Source of the DNA: Acidulodesulfobacterium sp021802425
Lineage (GTDB): Bacteria; SZUA-79; Acidulodesulfobacterales; Acidulodesulfobacteraceae
DNA: 13,204 nt
Assembly (NCBI GenBank): GCA_021802425.1
Contig: JAJZXJ010000026.1
Location: 1 to 13,204, forward strand
Reading direction: 5' to 3'
The translations under genes were made by a program, and so were the position numbers. Every line of letters starts with the position of its first letter. The stretch's first letter is position 1. The notes beneath the pieces were generated by a model. That model was given only the letters and a program-made list of their open reading frames with translations. It had not been told where the DNA came from and searched no databases. Shown in pieces: positions 13,173 to 13,204 of this stretch.

Positions 13173-13204
13173 AAAATGACTGGATGGCGGAGAGAGAGGG
13201 ATGA

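Noticed and set aside
13185..13204. The window end reads TGGCGGAGAGAGAGGGAT, which on the minus strand resembles a tRNA 3' end (T-stem, acceptor, CCA).
   Set aside because: The acceptor and T-stem strand would fit, but the next bases would put C instead of the conserved A at tRNA position 58, and the rest of the gene lies outside the window. It is left uncalled.

Overview
This is a 13.2 kb, AT-rich bacterial fragment (intergenic DNA is especially AT-rich) in which every recognisable gene lies on the minus strand. It carries most of a dissimilatory sulfur-metabolism pathway in one contiguous block. Read in the direction of transcription (high to low coordinates) the order is: an unknown 111-aa ORF, dsrN (CbiA-like amidase), a promoter plus long leader, dsrA, dsrB, dsrD, dsrL, a dsrC-family gene, dsrM, dsrK, dsrE, dsrF, dsrH, a second long upstream region, sat, aprB, and the 5' part of aprA, which runs off the window. 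I see no tRNA, rRNA, CRISPR array, insertion sequence or phage gene.

Organism: DsrD is normally a marker of sulfate or sulfite reducers. DsrL and DsrEFH are normally markers of sulfur oxidisers using reverse Dsr. Finding all of them in one cluster in a low-GC genome matches what has been described for the uncultivated deltaproteobacterial order Candidatus Acidulodesulfobacterales (Sva0485 group, acid mine drainage). That placement is an inference from gene content, not a sequence match.

How the parts should work together: Sat activates sulfate to APS, AprBA reduces APS to sulfite, and DsrAB (siroheme, probably amidated by DsrN, activity possibly stimulated by DsrD) reduces sulfite. DsrL is an NAD(P)H-linked flavoprotein that can exchange electrons with DsrAB. 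DsrMK is a membrane quinone/thiol module, and DsrEFH with a DsrC/TusE-like protein forms a sulfur-relay system. All of these steps can in principle run in reverse.

The main oddities are: (i) the only DsrC-family protein here lacks the penultimate cysteine (CysB) needed for the DsrC trisulfide, so it has a TusE-like cysteine pattern; (ii) DsrH lacks its usual cysteine while DsrE has an extra CxxC; (iii) dsrMK stands without dsrJOP; (iv) strong stem-loops or intrinsic terminators sit inside the cluster, between dsrC/dsrM, dsrM/dsrK and dsrK/dsrE; (v) dsrA is preceded by a good sigma70-type promoter and a leader of about 165 nt with a folded domain followed by a terminator-like hairpin, resembling an attenuator.
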